Assembly: GCA_018971925.1 (NCBI GenBank)
Contig: JAGWZT010000099.1
Coordinates: 1 to 7,031, forward strand
Origin: Lysobacteraceae bacterium
GTDB taxonomy: Bacteria > Pseudomonadota > Gammaproteobacteria > Xanthomonadales > Rhodanobacteraceae
DNA: 7,031 bases
Reading direction: 5' to 3'
Shown: positions 5,589 through 7,031 of the stretch, piece by piece
Numbering within the stretch: position 1 is the stretch's first letter
Layout: the number at the start of each line of letters is the position of its first letter
The notes under the pieces: generated by a model
What the model saw: the letters and a program-made list of their open reading frames with translations, nothing else
Database searches by the model: none
Told to the model about the DNA's origin: nothing
Made by a program: the position numbers and the translations under genes

Positions 5589-6820
5589 CATGTCCGCAGT
5601 TGCAGTTCCGCGCCGCCGGCGAACACGCGCGCGGCCAGCGCACCGCCGATCCAATAGGCCAGTTCGGCGGGCTGGCGTGCATTCCACACCACGACGTCCG
5701 CACGTTGGCTGCTTGCGAGCGTGCCGCGATCCTTCAAGCCGAGTGCGCGCGCCGCGTTGACGGTCACGCCGCGCAGGGCCTCTTCGGGAGTGAATCGGAA
5801 CAGGGTGCAGGCCATGTTCATGGCCAGGCGCAGGGAGCGCAACGGCGAGGTACCGGGATTGAGGTCGGTGGCAATCGCCATCGGCACGCCGCGTTCGCGC
5901 AAGGCCGCGACCGGCGGCATGCGTGTTTCGCGCAGCGCATAAAAACTGCCCGGCAGCAGCACGGCCACGGTGCCGGCGCGCGCCATCGCCTCCACGCCCG
6001 CTTCGTCCGTGCATTCCAGATGGTCGGCGGACAGCCCGCGATGCGCCGCGGCCAACGCCGCTCCACCGAGGTCCGACAATTGGTCCGCGTGCAGCTTCAC
6101 GGGCAGGCCGCATTTGCACGCAGCCTCGAAACAGCGCCGCACCTCGCCAGGCGTGAAGGCGATGCCTTCGCAAAAAGCGTCCACCGCATCGGCCAATCCC
6201 GCGTCGGCGACGGCCGGCAGCCACTCGTCGCAAACCGCCGCGATGAAATCGGCGCGGCGGTCCCTGAATTCCGGCGGCAGCGCGTGCAGGCCCAGGAAGG
6301 TCGTGCGCACCGTGACGCCAAGCTGGTTGCCGATCTGCCGCGCGGCGCGCAGCATCTTCATTTCGGTATCGAGATCCAGCCCGTAACCCGACTTGATTTC
6401 GAGCGTGGTGACGCCGTCGTGGATGAGTCCTCGTGCGCGCGGCAGCGACTGCCGCAGCAACTCGTCCTCGCTCGCGGCGCGGGTCGCGCGCACGCTCGAC
6501 ACGATGCCGCCGCCCGTGCGTGCGATCGCTTCGTAGCTTTCGCCATGCAGCCGCATCTCGAATTCGTTGGCGCGTTCGCCGCCGAACACCAGGTGCGTGT
6601 GGCAGTCGACCAGCCCGGGCGTCACCAGTGCGCCATGCACCGATTCGTGGGCGTGGGCGATGGCGTCGGGTTCGCCCGGCAGATCGCGCATCGGGCCCGC
6701 GAACTGGATCGTGCCATCGCGCCAGCCGATCGCGCCGTATTCGATGAAGCCGTAACCCGAATCGCCGGCCATAGTGGCGAGCGCGCAGTCGAGAAGCAGA
6801 TGGTCGTAGCGCTGCATCAT
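5588..6820 (-). CDS. hutI: Imidazolonepropionase HutI
   Basis: This 410-residue cytoplasmic amidohydrolase opens the ring of 4-imidazolone-5-propionate to give N-formimino-L-glutamate, the third step of histidine degradation. Metal ligands by family comparison are His74 and His76 (PGLVDCHTHLVFGG, 68-81), His244 (VKLHADQLSD, 241-250) and Asp319 (ATDLNPGTSP, 317-326). The substrate-loop residues around Arg83-Glu86 and the conserved SGYGLDL (144-150), FCEG (216-219) and SADHLE (264-269) are present. Length matches the usual 400-410 residues. Two adjacent ATG codons compete as start (6820 and 6817); no clear Shine-Dalgarno is seen. It is divergent from hutF, whose product uses the HutI product. 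The other hut genes are outside the window. Confidence 0.96.
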   Translation of the reverse strand: MMQRYDHLLLDCALATMAGDSGYGFIEYGAIGWRDGTIQFAGPMRDLPGEPDAIAHAHESVHGALVTPGLVDCHTHLVFGGERANEFEMRLHGESYEAIARTGGGIVSSVRATRAASEDELLRQSLPRARGLIHDGVTTLEIKSGYGLDLDTEMKMLRAARQIGNQLGVTVRTTFLGLHALPPEFRDRRADFIAAVCDEWLPAVADAGLADAVDAFCEGIAFTPGEVRRCFEAACKCGLPVKLHADQLSDLGGAALAAAHRGLSADHLECTDEAGVEAMARAGTVAVLLPGSFYALRETRMPPVAALRERGVPMAIATDLNPGTSPLRSLRLAMNMACTLFRFTPEEALRGVTVNAARALGLKDRGTLASSQRADVVVWNARQPAELAYWIGGALAARVFAGGAELQLRT

Positions 6821-6909
6821 CGGTAACGTGCGAGGTGCGCCGTTCGGCGTGTCACAATGGCTGCATCCTAACAGTGCCGCCGCAACGGGCGGCGCGGAGC
6901 GCAGGCGCG
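6821..6909. promoter_or_regulatory. Divergent hutI-hutF control region
   Basis: These 89 bp between the two divergent hut genes must hold both promoters. Two small inverted repeats are visible: CGCCG-TT-CGGCG (6838-6849) and GCCGCC (6876-6881) pairing with GGCGGC (6888-6893). On the minus strand TAGGAT (6870-6865) is a possible -10 for hutI, without a convincing -35. I see no strong match to the HutC operator as I remember it (GTATGTATATAC-like). Confidence 0.45.
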
Positions 6910-7031
6910 ATGGGTGAGAGGCCGGACGAACGTGTATGGACGCCCGCTGGCTGGACGGGCAGCGCCAGTGCGGGGCGGGGCGGGGCGGTGGATGCGCGTT
7001 TCGCGCTGCCGGGCATGCCCAACCTGCACTC
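6910..7031 (+). CDS. hutF: Formimidoylglutamate deiminase HutF (5' part)
   Basis: The frame from ATG 6910 runs off the right edge after 40 complete codons. It encodes MGERPDERVWTPAGWTG, then a Gly/Ala/Arg-rich stretch, and reaches LPGMPNLHS at about residues 33-41. That motif is characteristic of HutF, where it normally continues as HAFQRAMAG; its first His is a metal ligand. HutF releases ammonia from N-formimino-L-glutamate to give N-formylglutamate, which HutG then cleaves. An in-frame GTG at 6874 is an alternative start. A weak GGAG (6896-6899) favours 6910. The segment before LPGMPNLHS is about 10-20 residues shorter than in the Pseudomonas protein as I recall it, and the shortening coincides with a G-rich repeat at 6972-6988. 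Confidence 0.85.
   Translation, partial: MGERPDERVWTPAGWTGSASAGRGGAVDARFALPGMPNLH

Noticed and set aside
5558..6826. 422-residue plus-strand frame
   Set aside because: It is antisense to the well-supported hutI and begins inside the terminator. It has no domain.

Overview
The window is GC-rich DNA with strongly GC-biased third codon positions. It looks like chromosome from a high-GC gammaproteobacterium, most likely of the Xanthomonadales (Xanthomonadaceae/Rhodanobacteraceae). The pointers are an enterobacterial-type Zur, the large OAR-like TonB receptor, a ribosomal protein bTHX with an Ala/Lys tail, and a HutF-type histidine pathway. The placement is inferred from protein resemblance and not from a marker gene.

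Left end (1-754): the 3' tail of an unidentified gene is followed by a non-coding stretch of about 245 bp holding five consecutive short hairpins (178-297). A small two-helix membrane protein (355-657) comes next.

Centre (755-5223): a zinc homeostasis locus, all on the + strand. It contains zur (755-1231), a TonB-dependent outer-membrane receptor (1365-3554), a MerC-domain inner-membrane protein (3696-4187) and a cation diffusion facilitator (4258-5223). Two sites closely resembling the gammaproteobacterial Zur operator lie in the gaps before the receptor (1312-1334) and before the MerC-like gene (3598-3620). Both overlap plausible -10 elements. The simplest reading is that when zinc is plentiful, Zur-Zn represses an outer-membrane receptor and an inner-membrane MerC-like protein. 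The two could together form a zinc or zinc-chelate uptake route. The CDF exporter downstream may have its own promoter or be an unexpected member of the same transcript.

Right end (5224-7031): a small gene for ribosomal protein bTHX (5354-5542) has a good promoter and a leader hairpin. It ends at a strong bidirectional terminator shared with the convergent hutI (5588-6820, minus strand). hutI is divergent from the start of hutF (6910 onwards, cut by the window edge). Together they indicate histidine degradation by the five-step route through formylglutamate.

The most notable content is the Zur-operator/TonB receptor/MerC module. The operator position also shows that the longest MerC reading frame begins too far upstream.
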